A DNA stretch of 13,428 nt from Palsa-504 sp050013055 (GTDB lineage: Bacteria > Actinomycetota > Actinomycetes > Streptosporangiales > Streptosporangiaceae). Location: the NCBI GenBank assembly GCA_050013055.1, contig JBEKGC010000161.1:1-13428 (forward strand), read 5' to 3'. A program made the position numbers and the translations under genes. Shown here piece after piece: positions 5,817-13,284 of the stretch (positions are counted from its first letter, which is position 1; the number at the start of each line of letters is the position of its first letter). Under the pieces are notes generated by a model. That model worked only from the letters and a program-made list of their open reading frames with translations. It searched no databases and had not been told where the DNA came from.

Positions 5817-7093
5817 CCACGCCCGGCAATCAGCCCGCCGTCGTGATGGCAGCCGTCCACGACGGCTTCTACGGATGCGGAACCGGCTCCGGGCAGTCCA
5901 ACCGCGCCTTCCTCCGCATCCTGGCCGGCCTGCTGACACCCGCCGTACGCCTGATCGTCCTGCCCGTCAGGCTCGCCCCCGGCAGCAGCGAGTACGACCC
6001 GCCATGGCACCAGCAGACCCTCGCCATCCTCGCGGACACCAACGCCGATGTGGTCCCCGTCGACAACGGCACCGCGGGGCTGACCCGCTTCGGCGGACTG
6101 GACAGCTTCCACGCCGCCAGCGCATCGGCCGCCGCCTCCATCAGCCACCTGCTCCCGCACTCCTCCCGCGTCCTGATCACCGCGTTCGACGTGCCCTTCT
6201 TCGGCCTGGCGCCGCTGCTCCCGCCACAGGCAGGCCCCAGCCTGGTCACCGTCGCCCGCGCCACCGCCGCCCTCCAGGCACCGCACGACACCGAGCGGAT
6301 CGCCTGGGAATGCGCCGGACTGCAAGCCACCGCCGCCGCAGGCGGGCACATCGCCGCAACATCCCGCCACATCCGCGACCACCTCACCGCGGCCTACCGC
6401 ATCCCGCCGCCAGCGATCACCGACCTGACCAACGGCCTGACCCACGCCGAACTAGACCCCGGCCTTGTCCCGCCACCGGACACCGGACTCTTGCCGCCCG
6501 CCGCGGAGCACGGATTCCTGCTGTCCTTCGGTCGCGCCGAACCCTACAAGGGCTTCGATGACCTCCTCGACGCCCTGCACATCCTCACCGCCAGCGGGCT
6601 GAGGGCACCGCACACCATCCTGGCTGCCGTCACCGACGGGCCGCCGCCCACCGCCTACCAGCGGCACCTCGCCCACCGGATCGACGCCGGGCACCTCGAC
6701 GTCACCTTGCACACCACGTTCAGCCCCGGTATCCGCGTCCTGCTCGGCCACCCTGCGCTGGCTGGCGTTGTCGTCCCGTCTCGCGCCGAGCCGTTCGGCC
6801 GCATCCCCCTGGAGGCATACGCCGCCGGGGCATCACCCGTCATCGCCACGACCGCGGGCGGGCTCGCTGAGACCGTCACCGAACCGCTCACCGGCTACAC
6901 CGCCAGCCCGGCTGATCCCCCCTCGCTCGCCGCCGCCATCGGCCGGGCACTCACCGCCGACCCCGCCGGGCGTGCCCGGATGCTTGCCGAAGGACGCCGC
7001 CTCACCGCCAGCCGCCACGACTACGACGCCAACGTGCGGGCCTTCCTCACCCGGCTCGCCCCGTGGGCGATCAGCGGCCCTCAGTCCGCGTAA
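5813..7093 (+). CDS. GT4 family glycosyltransferase (GT-B fold)
   Basis: A 426-residue retaining glycosyltransferase. The N-terminal half has a Gly-rich acceptor-side loop (GCGTGSGQSNRAF, 21-33). The C-terminal half has the donor site: FLLSFGRAEPYKGF (R241, K246), and VVPSRAEPFGRIPLEAYAAG with the EX7E motif (E326 and E334), then TTAGGLAETV. It would move a sugar from an NDP-sugar to an acceptor in the cytosol; no signal peptide or membrane segment is apparent. It starts at ATG 5813 within ATGA, coupled to the kinase-like gene, and is the last gene of the operon. GT4 enzymes glycosylate pterins in cyanobacteria, so a glycosylated pterin is a reasonable guess for the product. Donor and acceptor cannot be deduced. 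Its 3' end overlaps the convergent Nudix remnant by 13 bases. Confidence 0.85.
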   Translation: MTTPGNQPAVVMAAVHDGFYGCGTGSGQSNRAFLRILAGLLTPAVRLIVLPVRLAPGSSEYDPPWHQQTLAILADTNADVVPVDNGTAGLTRFGGLDSFHAASASAAASISHLLPHSSRVLITAFDVPFFGLAPLLPPQAGPSLVTVARATAALQAPHDTERIAWECAGLQATAAAGGHIAATSRHIRDHLTAAYRIPPPAITDLTNGLTHAELDPGLVPPPDTGLLPPAAEHGFLLSFGRAEPYKGFDDLLDALHILTASGLRAPHTILAAVTDGPPPTAYQRHLAHRIDAGHLDVTLHTTFSPGIRVLLGHPALAGVVVPSRAEPFGRIPLEAYAAGASPVIATTAGGLAETVTEPLTGYTASPADPPSLAAAIGRALTADPAGRARMLAEGRRLTASRHDYDANVRAFLTRLAPWAISGPQSA

Positions 7094-7518
7094 CCCGAGG
7101 GAGCAGGCGCATCAACCGGCAGCCCCCACTCCCGCCAGGCGACCCGAGACGCCGCCCGCGCCTGCGCGACCGCGGGCTCACCCCATCCCAGGACAACTGG
7201 CGCCGCCGCCAGCGACGTCATCAGCCGCCGGTAGATCCGGCCGCCATCAGGATCAGGCGCCCGTACCGCGAACTCCTCGATCACCCCCGCCATCCGCACC
7301 TGCGCATACCGGGCACGACCAGGACGGTGCACCTCCTGGTACCCCAGATACGCCGTCGCCCCGACCCGGACCTGGTTCTCCTCGAACGCCTCCCGCACCA
7401 GCGTTGCCACCAGGTCCGCGTCCTCTGGCTCCGGCGTCCCGCCCGGCGAAGCGCGCGGGTTCGCAGAATCCTGCACGTGTCGGCATACGAACCCGCGCGC
7501 GAATGCCGATTTTGACAC
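7081..7518 (-). pseudogene. 5'-truncated Nudix hydrolase
   Basis: The frame reads 145 residues from GTG 7518. From about residue 25 it is a clear paralogue of the Nudix gene at 10441-10944, sharing ATLVRE, EE, QVRV, GVIE, APDPD, YRRLMTS and WG in the same order. The Nudix core REAFEENQV (42-50) is intact. The first 24 residues do not match: the paralogue's N-terminal strands are missing and the FLLPGG strand reads RASPGG. The frame stays open upstream to beyond 7660 but with no ATG or GTG before 7518 and no family similarity, so the true 5' end seems to have been replaced. Without those strands a folded hydrolase is unlikely. It could still be an expressed short protein; no good ribosome binding site is seen. 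Confidence 0.6.
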
Positions 7519-7560
7519 CGATAGTCGCTCGTGTTCCCAGGCATCAATGGTGACTAGATC

Positions 7561-7579
7561 GTCCGATACCGCATCGGAC
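7561..7579. repeat. Perfect inverted repeat between the Nudix remnant and the CHAT gene
   Basis: GTCCGAT and ATCGGAC form 7-bp arms around the 5-base loop ACCGC. It lies 90 bases beyond the stop codon of the leftward CHAT-WD40 gene and 43 bases before the Nudix remnant's first start. It may act as a terminator for the CHAT gene (no T-run follows) or may be a relic of the rearrangement that truncated the Nudix gene. Confidence 0.4.
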
Positions 7580-7668
7580 AGCCCGACTTGAGTCTCCGCG
7601 GCACGACCGGCCGCGACTGCTGATCCCTGTCGGCGCCCATCCTGCCCTGGTGACCTGACGGACTGCGC

Positions 7669-10359
7669 TTACTCCCAGACCCGAATCGTCCCGTCCTGTC
7701 CTGCGGAAGCCAGCAGCTTGCCAGCTGGACTGAACGCAACGTCAAGCGCCAAGCCGCTGTGCCCAGTCAAAGTATTCAGGTGCTCTCCCGTGCTGGTACT
7801 CCACAGCGTCACGTTTTCGTCGGTAGCGGCCGCGAGCAACTGCCCGTCGGGGCTGAACGCCACGCCCCTCGCGCTGGAAAACTCACCGGTGAGCCGCAGA
7901 ACCTCCCCGTCGGCAGCGGTGTCCCAGAGCCGAACCGTCCCGTCAAGCCCGGCTGAGGCGAGCGGGTATCCGTGCGGGCTGAACGCCACGGCGTGGACCG
8001 GACCGGTGTGGCCGACGTACGAGCGACTGAGCGTCTGGCTGGACACTGACCACAGCCGCAACGCGTGACGATCTCCCGCGGTGACAATCTGAGTGCCGTC
8101 TGGGCTGAAGGTCAGCGCCCGCACCCCTGGATCGGCGATGGAACCCGCTATGGTCTTATCTGCCATTGACCAGAGCAGGACTTTCCCGTCTTCCCCAGCG
8201 GAAGCAAGCAGGCTTCCGTCCCCGCTGAATACCGCCCTCAGCACCAGGCCCGCATGGCCGGCGAGCACCCGTGTCCGATCGATGGCGAGGCCAGCGGACT
8301 CCACCGCGTATCTGCGCTGGAGATCTCCGAGGACCGCGTTCTCGCCCTGTAGGCGCAGCGCTGCGGCAATCACGCGACGGTAAGGCGCCTCGATAGCACC
8401 CTCGCTGAACCGCTCGAAAACCCAGTTCCAGAATTCGAACTCGTTTCGCCAGCTGGCGCAGTTATAAATGACGGCCTCGCGGTTCGCTGGGAAGTCAACG
8501 AAGTTCTCGTACTTTGCTGGGAGGATGTACTCGTAGTTCGCTCGGAATCTGACAGCCCGCAGGACGGCCTCAGCCTCCTTTGGGGTGTGACAGATGCGGG
8601 CCAGTTCATGCATCAGCAGATCGGCGTCGCCCACGCTGAGAGGGAAATCGCCTTCCGGATCCCGTGATCTCATCCCGTCCCCTGCGGGCGGGTTCGACGT
8701 GGCGAACAGCCGGATCGCGCCGTCGCCCCACGCGGAGGCGATCAGCAGGCCGTCCGGGCTGAACGACACGTCACGGACGTGGTTACCCTCGCGCAGGAAC
8801 GAACCGCGTTTGTCGCCGCTCGCAGATTCCCACAGGCGGACCGTATGATTGGCCCCCGCTGAGGCGATCAGCGTCCCGCGGGGGCTGAATGACACGCCTA
8901 GCACTCCGTCGGACAGGGTGTTGATCGTGCGCACCAGGCGGGAGGGTACGCGTTGGACGGGGCTTGCGGCAGGGGACCGGAGCCAAGGGAACCGCCGACG
9001 CGACGTGGTCGCGGCAGGCGGCTGTGCCGATCCTGACGGGTGCGCCGCCGCAAGTGGCTGTGGGGACGTAGCCGGTGGCGCTGCCTCGGCCGGCTGCCGC
9101 TGTCCTGCCATCGTGAATAGCTTGCTCGCATCGCCGCGCAGGTAGAGCACGGGAGTCGCCCATTCGAGCGTCTGGCCGCTGAGCCCGACGATCGCCCGTC
9201 GGCCGTCAGAGACCGCCTCGTCGATGCCGTAGCCTGCGGCGAGCGCGCCGTAGAAGCCGCGGCCGAACGCGATCGCGGCCTGGTCGGAGATCCCGTACTG
9301 CATCGCGGTGACCGCGCTGAACCCGCCCTGTACCAGCGCGGCTGCGGTGCCGGCGAACAGGTCCGTCGTGCTCGCCGCGGCGCCCGAGCATGAGTTGAGC
9401 ACGACCAGTCTCGGCGCTGGCCTGGCAGTACGGAGCAGGTCGATGATCTGGCTAGCCTCTACAAGCTCTGCCCTGCCATCCTCGCCGGTCAGCGCCAGGA
9501 CCCCTTCGTCGAGATGGGGGTCGAAGTCGCCGTGCCCGATGAAATGCACCACATGCCACGGACCGCGGCGTAGCTCGTCCTGCAGATCCGCCCAGGAGGC
9601 CGAGGGCGCCCATGCCAGCTCTGCCGCCCCGCTGGACGTTAGCCGACTGAGCACGCCAATGAGCTGTTCCTTCTCCTTATCAACGTCGAGCCGCGCGAGC
9701 CCGCGCGGCGACGACACGATGCCCAGGATACGCAGCGGTGGCTCGACAGGCAGCGACTGCACGCCAGCGAGGACCCCGACGTGCCTGACCAACTGGTCGC
9801 GGCGGCACACGTACACGCCAGCGCTACTGTCCCACATCGTCTCCCACGGCAGGGCAGCCAGAGCGGAGTCGGCGATCCGGAGCACAACGCGCAGTTCCTC
9901 TCCTCGTTCGGCCGCCAGCGAGGTCGCGACCCGGTAGCGCCCGCCGACCTCGCCGGCACCGAGCAGCGCACCGAACAGGATCCGCCCGACCTCGCGGACG
10001 ATCGCCTCTTCAGGAAAGACCTTCCTAGCCGGAATCGCTGACAATCTCACGGCACGCTCGATCTCCCCCCTGCGCGCGAGCAGTGCGTCCACGTCAAGCT
10101 CCGTGACCGCCGATGCCACGCCCCAGTCGGGCGATCTCAGCACCTCAACGCGGAACTTCCCGGCAACTGAGTCGGGGCCGATCGCCACCTCGAACACGCT
10201 CACTCCGAAACCCGCTCCCCGCCAAGTGGTCATCCTCAGGCAGTCAACAAAGACCTGCTGTCGCAGAGCATATGTTTTTACCGTGAGCTGGCCACAACAA
10301 CGGAACGACCTAAATGCGAGCCTCCCGCGCAGATCATCTGGATCGAGACGCTTGGCCAC
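7669..10359 (-). CDS. CHAT protease with EAD and seven-bladed WD40 propeller
   Basis: An 896-residue protein. Residues 1-200 are the beta-rich region usual before CHAT domains in actinomycetes (LAALPWETMWD at 168-177). The CHAT caspase-like domain covers about 205-412, with catalytic His H276 in HFIGHGDFD and Cys C324 in VVLNSCSGA. A Pro/Ala-rich linker (420-470) follows. Seven WD40 blades (VSFSPDG...LASAG.DGTVRLW pattern) start near 476, 517, 695, 736, 777, 818 and 859. Residues about 574-684, between blades 2 and 3, are not WD40: LLMHELARICHTPKEAEAVL and EFEFWNWVFERFSEGAIE match the effector-associated domain (EAD) type. The protein ends exactly at the last blade. GTG 10359 is the only usable start, since an in-frame TAA lies about 30 bases upstream. 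Such proteins are thought to be proteolytic effectors in biological conflict or cell-death systems. Its trigger and substrate are unknown. Confidence 0.9.
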   Translation of the reverse strand: MAKRLDPDDLRGRLAFRSFRCCGQLTVKTYALRQQVFVDCLRMTTWRGAGFGVSVFEVAIGPDSVAGKFRVEVLRSPDWGVASAVTELDVDALLARRGEIERAVRLSAIPARKVFPEEAIVREVGRILFGALLGAGEVGGRYRVATSLAAERGEELRVVLRIADSALAALPWETMWDSSAGVYVCRRDQLVRHVGVLAGVQSLPVEPPLRILGIVSSPRGLARLDVDKEKEQLIGVLSRLTSSGAAELAWAPSASWADLQDELRRGPWHVVHFIGHGDFDPHLDEGVLALTGEDGRAELVEASQIIDLLRTARPAPRLVVLNSCSGAAASTTDLFAGTAAALVQGGFSAVTAMQYGISDQAAIAFGRGFYGALAAGYGIDEAVSDGRRAIVGLSGQTLEWATPVLYLRGDASKLFTMAGQRQPAEAAPPATSPQPLAAAHPSGSAQPPAATTSRRRFPWLRSPAASPVQRVPSRLVRTINTLSDGVLGVSFSPRGTLIASAGANHTVRLWESASGDKRGSFLREGNHVRDVSFSPDGLLIASAWGDGAIRLFATSNPPAGDGMRSRDPEGDFPLSVGDADLLMHELARICHTPKEAEAVLRAVRFRANYEYILPAKYENFVDFPANREAVIYNCASWRNEFEFWNWVFERFSEGAIEAPYRRVIAAALRLQGENAVLGDLQRRYAVESAGLAIDRTRVLAGHAGLVLRAVFSGDGSLLASAGEDGKVLLWSMADKTIAGSIADPGVRALTFSPDGTQIVTAGDRHALRLWSVSSQTLSRSYVGHTGPVHAVAFSPHGYPLASAGLDGTVRLWDTAADGEVLRLTGEFSSARGVAFSPDGQLLAAATDENVTLWSTSTGEHLNTLTGHSGLALDVAFSPAGKLLASAGQDGTIRVWE

Positions 10360-10380
10360 AGAATTCCGCCGCCACGACGT

Positions 10381-10423
10381 CCACGCATAAGGTGGTTACG
10401 TTCGCGCCTCCACTGTGGACCAC
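10381..10423. promoter_or_regulatory. Divergent promoter region with repeated CCAC/GTGG half-sites
   Basis: The 81-base gap between the CHAT gene (leftward) and the Nudix gene (rightward) holds CCAC at 10381, GTGG at 10392, then CCACTGTGGACCAC at 10410-10423, which is two overlapping inverted repeats. Such clustered half-sites are typical of an operator serving both promoters. No regulator gene is adjacent, so the binder is unknown. Confidence 0.35.
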
Positions 10424-10428
10424 GGCGA

Positions 10429-10434
10429 TACGGT
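10429..10434 (+). promoter_or_regulatory. Candidate -10 box for a leaderless Nudix transcript
   Basis: TACGGT fits the actinomycete TAnnnT -10 element and ends six bases before GTG 10441. This spacing would place the transcription start at or next to the start codon, and no good Shine-Dalgarno precedes it, so translation may be leaderless. No clear -35 element is visible. Confidence 0.35.
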
Positions 10435-10440
10435 GATGAG

Positions 10441-10944
10441 GTGACGGAGTTCGACTGGCACGAGGAGCCCACTCCCGCCGGGCTCCCGGTCCGGCAGGTG
10501 CACGGCTGGCTCGCTGACGAGACAGGGCGTTTCCTGCTGCAGGACCGGATGCACGAGCAGAAGTTCCTGCTCCCCGGGGGGAAGTGCAACAGCGCAGACG
10601 GAGGCTGGATTGCCACCTTGGTGCGGGAATGCGAGGAAGAGAGCCAGGTCCGGGTCGTCCGGGATAGCGTGGCCTTCCTCGGCCACCAGGTCGTTACCGG
10701 CGACCCGCGAGCTTCTGGCTCGTACCTTCAGGTCCGCTTGTTCGGAGTGATCGAGGCCGTAGGCCCGTCCGCGCCCGACCCGGACAGCGGGTACACATAC
10801 CGGCGGCTCATGACCTCGGCGACGCGGGCGGCCTGGTTGCTGGCCTGGGGCCACGCCGGTGAGCAGCAGGCACGCGCCGCTGCCCTGGCCGGGCACCGCC
10901 TTGGTCTGGCGACGAGCCAGCCCCCGGCTGACAGCTACGTCTGA
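10441..10944 (+). CDS. Nudix hydrolase with atypical Nudix box
   Basis: A 167-residue Nudix-fold protein. KFLLPGG (41-47) and RECEEESQV (62-70) mark the Nudix box; the metal-binding Glu residues of REXXEE are present. Two features are unusual: one extra residue lies between GG and RE, so the expected Glu eight residues before R62 is Gly and an Asp (D53) sits at minus nine, and the box Gly near the end is Gln (Q69). The truncated copy at 7081-7518 shares both. Nudix enzymes split nucleoside diphosphates linked to another group, X. One known branch removes pyrophosphate from dihydroneopterin triphosphate, which the operon's FolE makes, but the gene is divergent from the CHAT gene and a link to either system is inference. 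The GTG start follows an in-frame context without a strong ribosome binding site. Confidence 0.8.
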   Translation: MTEFDWHEEPTPAGLPVRQVHGWLADETGRFLLQDRMHEQKFLLPGGKCNSADGGWIATLVRECEEESQVRVVRDSVAFLGHQVVTGDPRASGSYLQVRLFGVIEAVGPSAPDPDSGYTYRRLMTSATRAAWLLAWGHAGEQQARAAALAGHRLGLATSQPPADSYV

Positions 10945-10974
10945 CGGGCGTCACTCAGCATCACCGTCTGGGTC

Positions 10975-11000
10975 GGTGCCGGGATCTCCCTCGGCGCACC
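10975..11000. terminator. Weak hairpin between convergent genes
   Basis: GGTGC (10975-10979) pairs with GCACC (10996-11000), with an imperfect inner extension. It lies in the 63-base gap between the rightward Nudix stop and the leftward recombinase stop, where a bidirectional terminator would be expected. No T-run; the call rests mainly on position. Confidence 0.25.
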
Positions 11001-11007
11001 CGGCGGG

Positions 11008-13281
11008 TTACCGCGACAGTACGGACTGGCGTTCCGGATGCGCGGTGAAGACGTACTTCATCGCCGTGGCGTCTGAGATGCCGAACAAACGCATCAGCCG
11101 CACCGGGTCGGCGGTGTGGCGGGCCTCGTCGAGGATCCGGTCCTCGCGCAGCCGGCTGGCCGTGATCCTGGCCGGGACGAAGCAGCGGCTGATGTACTGG
11201 TAGCTGACGGGCATGGTGTCCGTGGCTGTCACCCGGCTGATGAGCAGGTGAGGGTTGGCCGTGAGCGGCCATCGGTCGTGGCGGTCGCGCAGCCACGCGT
11301 CGGCGCATCCCAGGGTGATTTCGTCGAGGTAGATGACATGCGTTCGGGCAGCTCTCCGCACGGTGAGCCGGGCACGGGTCAGGTCGAGATCGGCGAGTTT
11401 GAAGGCGCGCAGCTCGTCGGGCCGCAGGGCATGGATGGCGACCAGCGCGAGCGCGAACCGGGCCACCGGACTGGACGCCCGGTCGAGCAGCCCTGCCACC
11501 CGGTCCTGCGGAAGGCCGGCTGGGAGCGCCGGGGACCGGGTGACAGAGATCCCCGCGCAGGGGTTGGCGAAGATCAGGCGCTCCTGCTTCAGTGCCCGGA
11601 AGATGCTGCGGAGCGCGACCATGAGGTGGTGTGCGTCCTCCCCGTAGCGGCTCGCGGCGGCGGACTGGACGTGGCCGTGGGTGACCTGGCGCAGGCTCGT
11701 CATCTGCTGCCGCCAGTCGTCCAGCACGGGGGCTGCGTAATCAAGGTAGTTCCAGATGGTCCGCCACGACAGCGGCCGGTGCGCGCGGCGTCCCTGGCCG
11801 CGCAGGACGTTCGTCCAGCGTTCCAGTTCGGCGGAGATGGAGCCCGGGTACTCGCTGAGACGCTGCATAACCGCACGCTGCATTGCCTCGTGCTGCAGCG
11901 CCGGGTCGGGCGCGAGCAGGTCCTGGGTGCTCAGGAACGCCAGCAGCCGCCCGGTGACGACACCACGGCGGGCCTCGGCCAGTGCCCTTACCTCGGCTTC
12001 GGGTACCGGCATTGCAGTACCAAGCCATGACAGCAGCACGCGCAGCGCCTCCCTCGTGGCGATTCGGGTGTGCTGAGTCCATTGCCGTCCGCGCGCCTCG
12101 CCTTCGAACCGGCCCAGCACCGCGGTGGCGGCCGGAGTGAGAGTGGGGAGCACAGCCGTGTCGAACGCAGGGCGCCAGTCGCGTCTGGCATCAGCGAGCG
12201 TCACCTGCCCTGCCCAGAGCAGGTGCTCAGAGACTCTGTCGGCCTCCTGGCTATCGCTGACCTGCCCGGCTGCGTGGGCGCGGTGCCTCCGCGTCCACGG
12301 GCCGTGCATTGCCAGCTGAACCCACGCAGGCCGCGGACCTTGCCGTCCAGCACGCAGCTCGCAGGAGCGACAACGGCGGCGCCGCAGCGGAGCCCCGGAC
12401 CGGCGGCATCCAGAGCATGTGCCCCTGGTCCGTCCGGCCCACGCAAGGCAGTCCGCGCAGACTGAACCGGTGCCCCAGTTCAGGCAGTAGTCGCAGTTCT
12501 GCGCGCGCCGGCCGTCGTGGTGGCGGGGGTCTGGGCCGTAGCGGGGCCGCCGGAACTCCAGGTCTGCGGGCGAGACCGGGGCCAGCAGCCCGGCGCGGCG
12601 GGCCAGTTCGGCGACCGTGTCCCGCATGCCGGGAAGGTCCTCCAGTTCGGACGGTTCGATCAGCTGGCTGCCGTTGGCGTCTCGTACGGCCAGCGCCAGC
12701 CGGATCATGCCGTCGGCCAGCTGCCCCCAGCTCTTGGTGTAGTCATGCTCAGCCAGGAGGGCGGACAGCGCCTTCCTCATCTGCGGGTAGCCAGCCAAGG
12801 GCCTGTCACGGATCCGGGTGGCGTGCTCCCAGGCGATGGACCGGGACGCACGCCACAGCATGAGCTGGCCGGGCATCGTCGGCGGGCAGACGCGCTGGTC
12901 GTTGAACACGGCCTCCGGCCGCTGCCGGCGTGCCCAGGGCGGGGAATGGTACCGGCCGTCCGATCGCAGCCGGTACGACCCGATGGGCATGGCCCGGCGG
13001 CGCGGCAGGCCCGGGATGATCAGCTCCAGCTGAACGGGCCGGCCGCGGTCGTCGGGGGTGAAGTACCAGGCCGCGTCAAACTCGGTGATCGCCAGGATGC
13101 ATCCCCGGCACAGTCCCTCCGGCGTGACCATGGCCAGGAACTGGCAGCGGCGGCAGGTCCCAGGCTGGTTAGCCTTCTTCGACCGCCACTGATGGCACGG
13201 CGAGCAGCACGGCGGCTGGACCAGGACTCCCCAGCCCACGCATCCGCGGCACTGCCCGGTACGCGCGGGCCGGGTCGCCAC
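11008..13281 (-). CDS. Large tyrosine recombinase with two Cys-rich zinc-finger blocks
   Basis: A 757-residue protein. The N-terminus has four Cys pairs (11/14, 25-26/29, 43/46, 58/61), and a second block of four CxxC pairs lies at 263-307 (CDYC, CADC, CSGC, CRSC); both look like zinc ribbons or knuckles. A helical, core-binding-like region (about 380-590) precedes the catalytic domain. There R620 in IHALRPDELRAF is the first Arg, SRLR (709-712) replaces HxxR, FGIS (I735) replaces LGHxS, and Y743 in AMKYV is the likely nucleophile. So both active-site His are substituted while Arg, Arg and Tyr remain. Such proteins mediate DNA integration or excision, often in sets of two or three. GTG 13281 follows the previous stop by three bases, so it is translationally coupled to the upstream gene. 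The ribosome binding site is weak. Confidence 0.8.
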   Translation of the reverse strand: MATRPARTGQCRGCVGWGVLVQPPCCSPCHQWRSKKANQPGTCRRCQFLAMVTPEGLCRGCILAITEFDAAWYFTPDDRGRPVQLELIIPGLPRRRAMPIGSYRLRSDGRYHSPPWARRQRPEAVFNDQRVCPPTMPGQLMLWRASRSIAWEHATRIRDRPLAGYPQMRKALSALLAEHDYTKSWGQLADGMIRLALAVRDANGSQLIEPSELEDLPGMRDTVAELARRAGLLAPVSPADLEFRRPRYGPDPRHHDGRRAQNCDYCLNWGTGSVCADCLAWAGRTRGTCSGCRRSGAPLRRRRCRSCELRAGRQGPRPAWVQLAMHGPWTRRHRAHAAGQVSDSQEADRVSEHLLWAGQVTLADARRDWRPAFDTAVLPTLTPAATAVLGRFEGEARGRQWTQHTRIATREALRVLLSWLGTAMPVPEAEVRALAEARRGVVTGRLLAFLSTQDLLAPDPALQHEAMQRAVMQRLSEYPGSISAELERWTNVLRGQGRRAHRPLSWRTIWNYLDYAAPVLDDWRQQMTSLRQVTHGHVQSAAASRYGEDAHHLMVALRSIFRALKQERLIFANPCAGISVTRSPALPAGLPQDRVAGLLDRASSPVARFALALVAIHALRPDELRAFKLADLDLTRARLTVRRAARTHVIYLDEITLGCADAWLRDRHDRWPLTANPHLLISRVTATDTMPVSYQYISRCFVPARITASRLREDRILDEARHTADPVRLMRLFGISDATAMKYVFTAHPERQSVLSR

Positions 13282-13284
13282 CGG

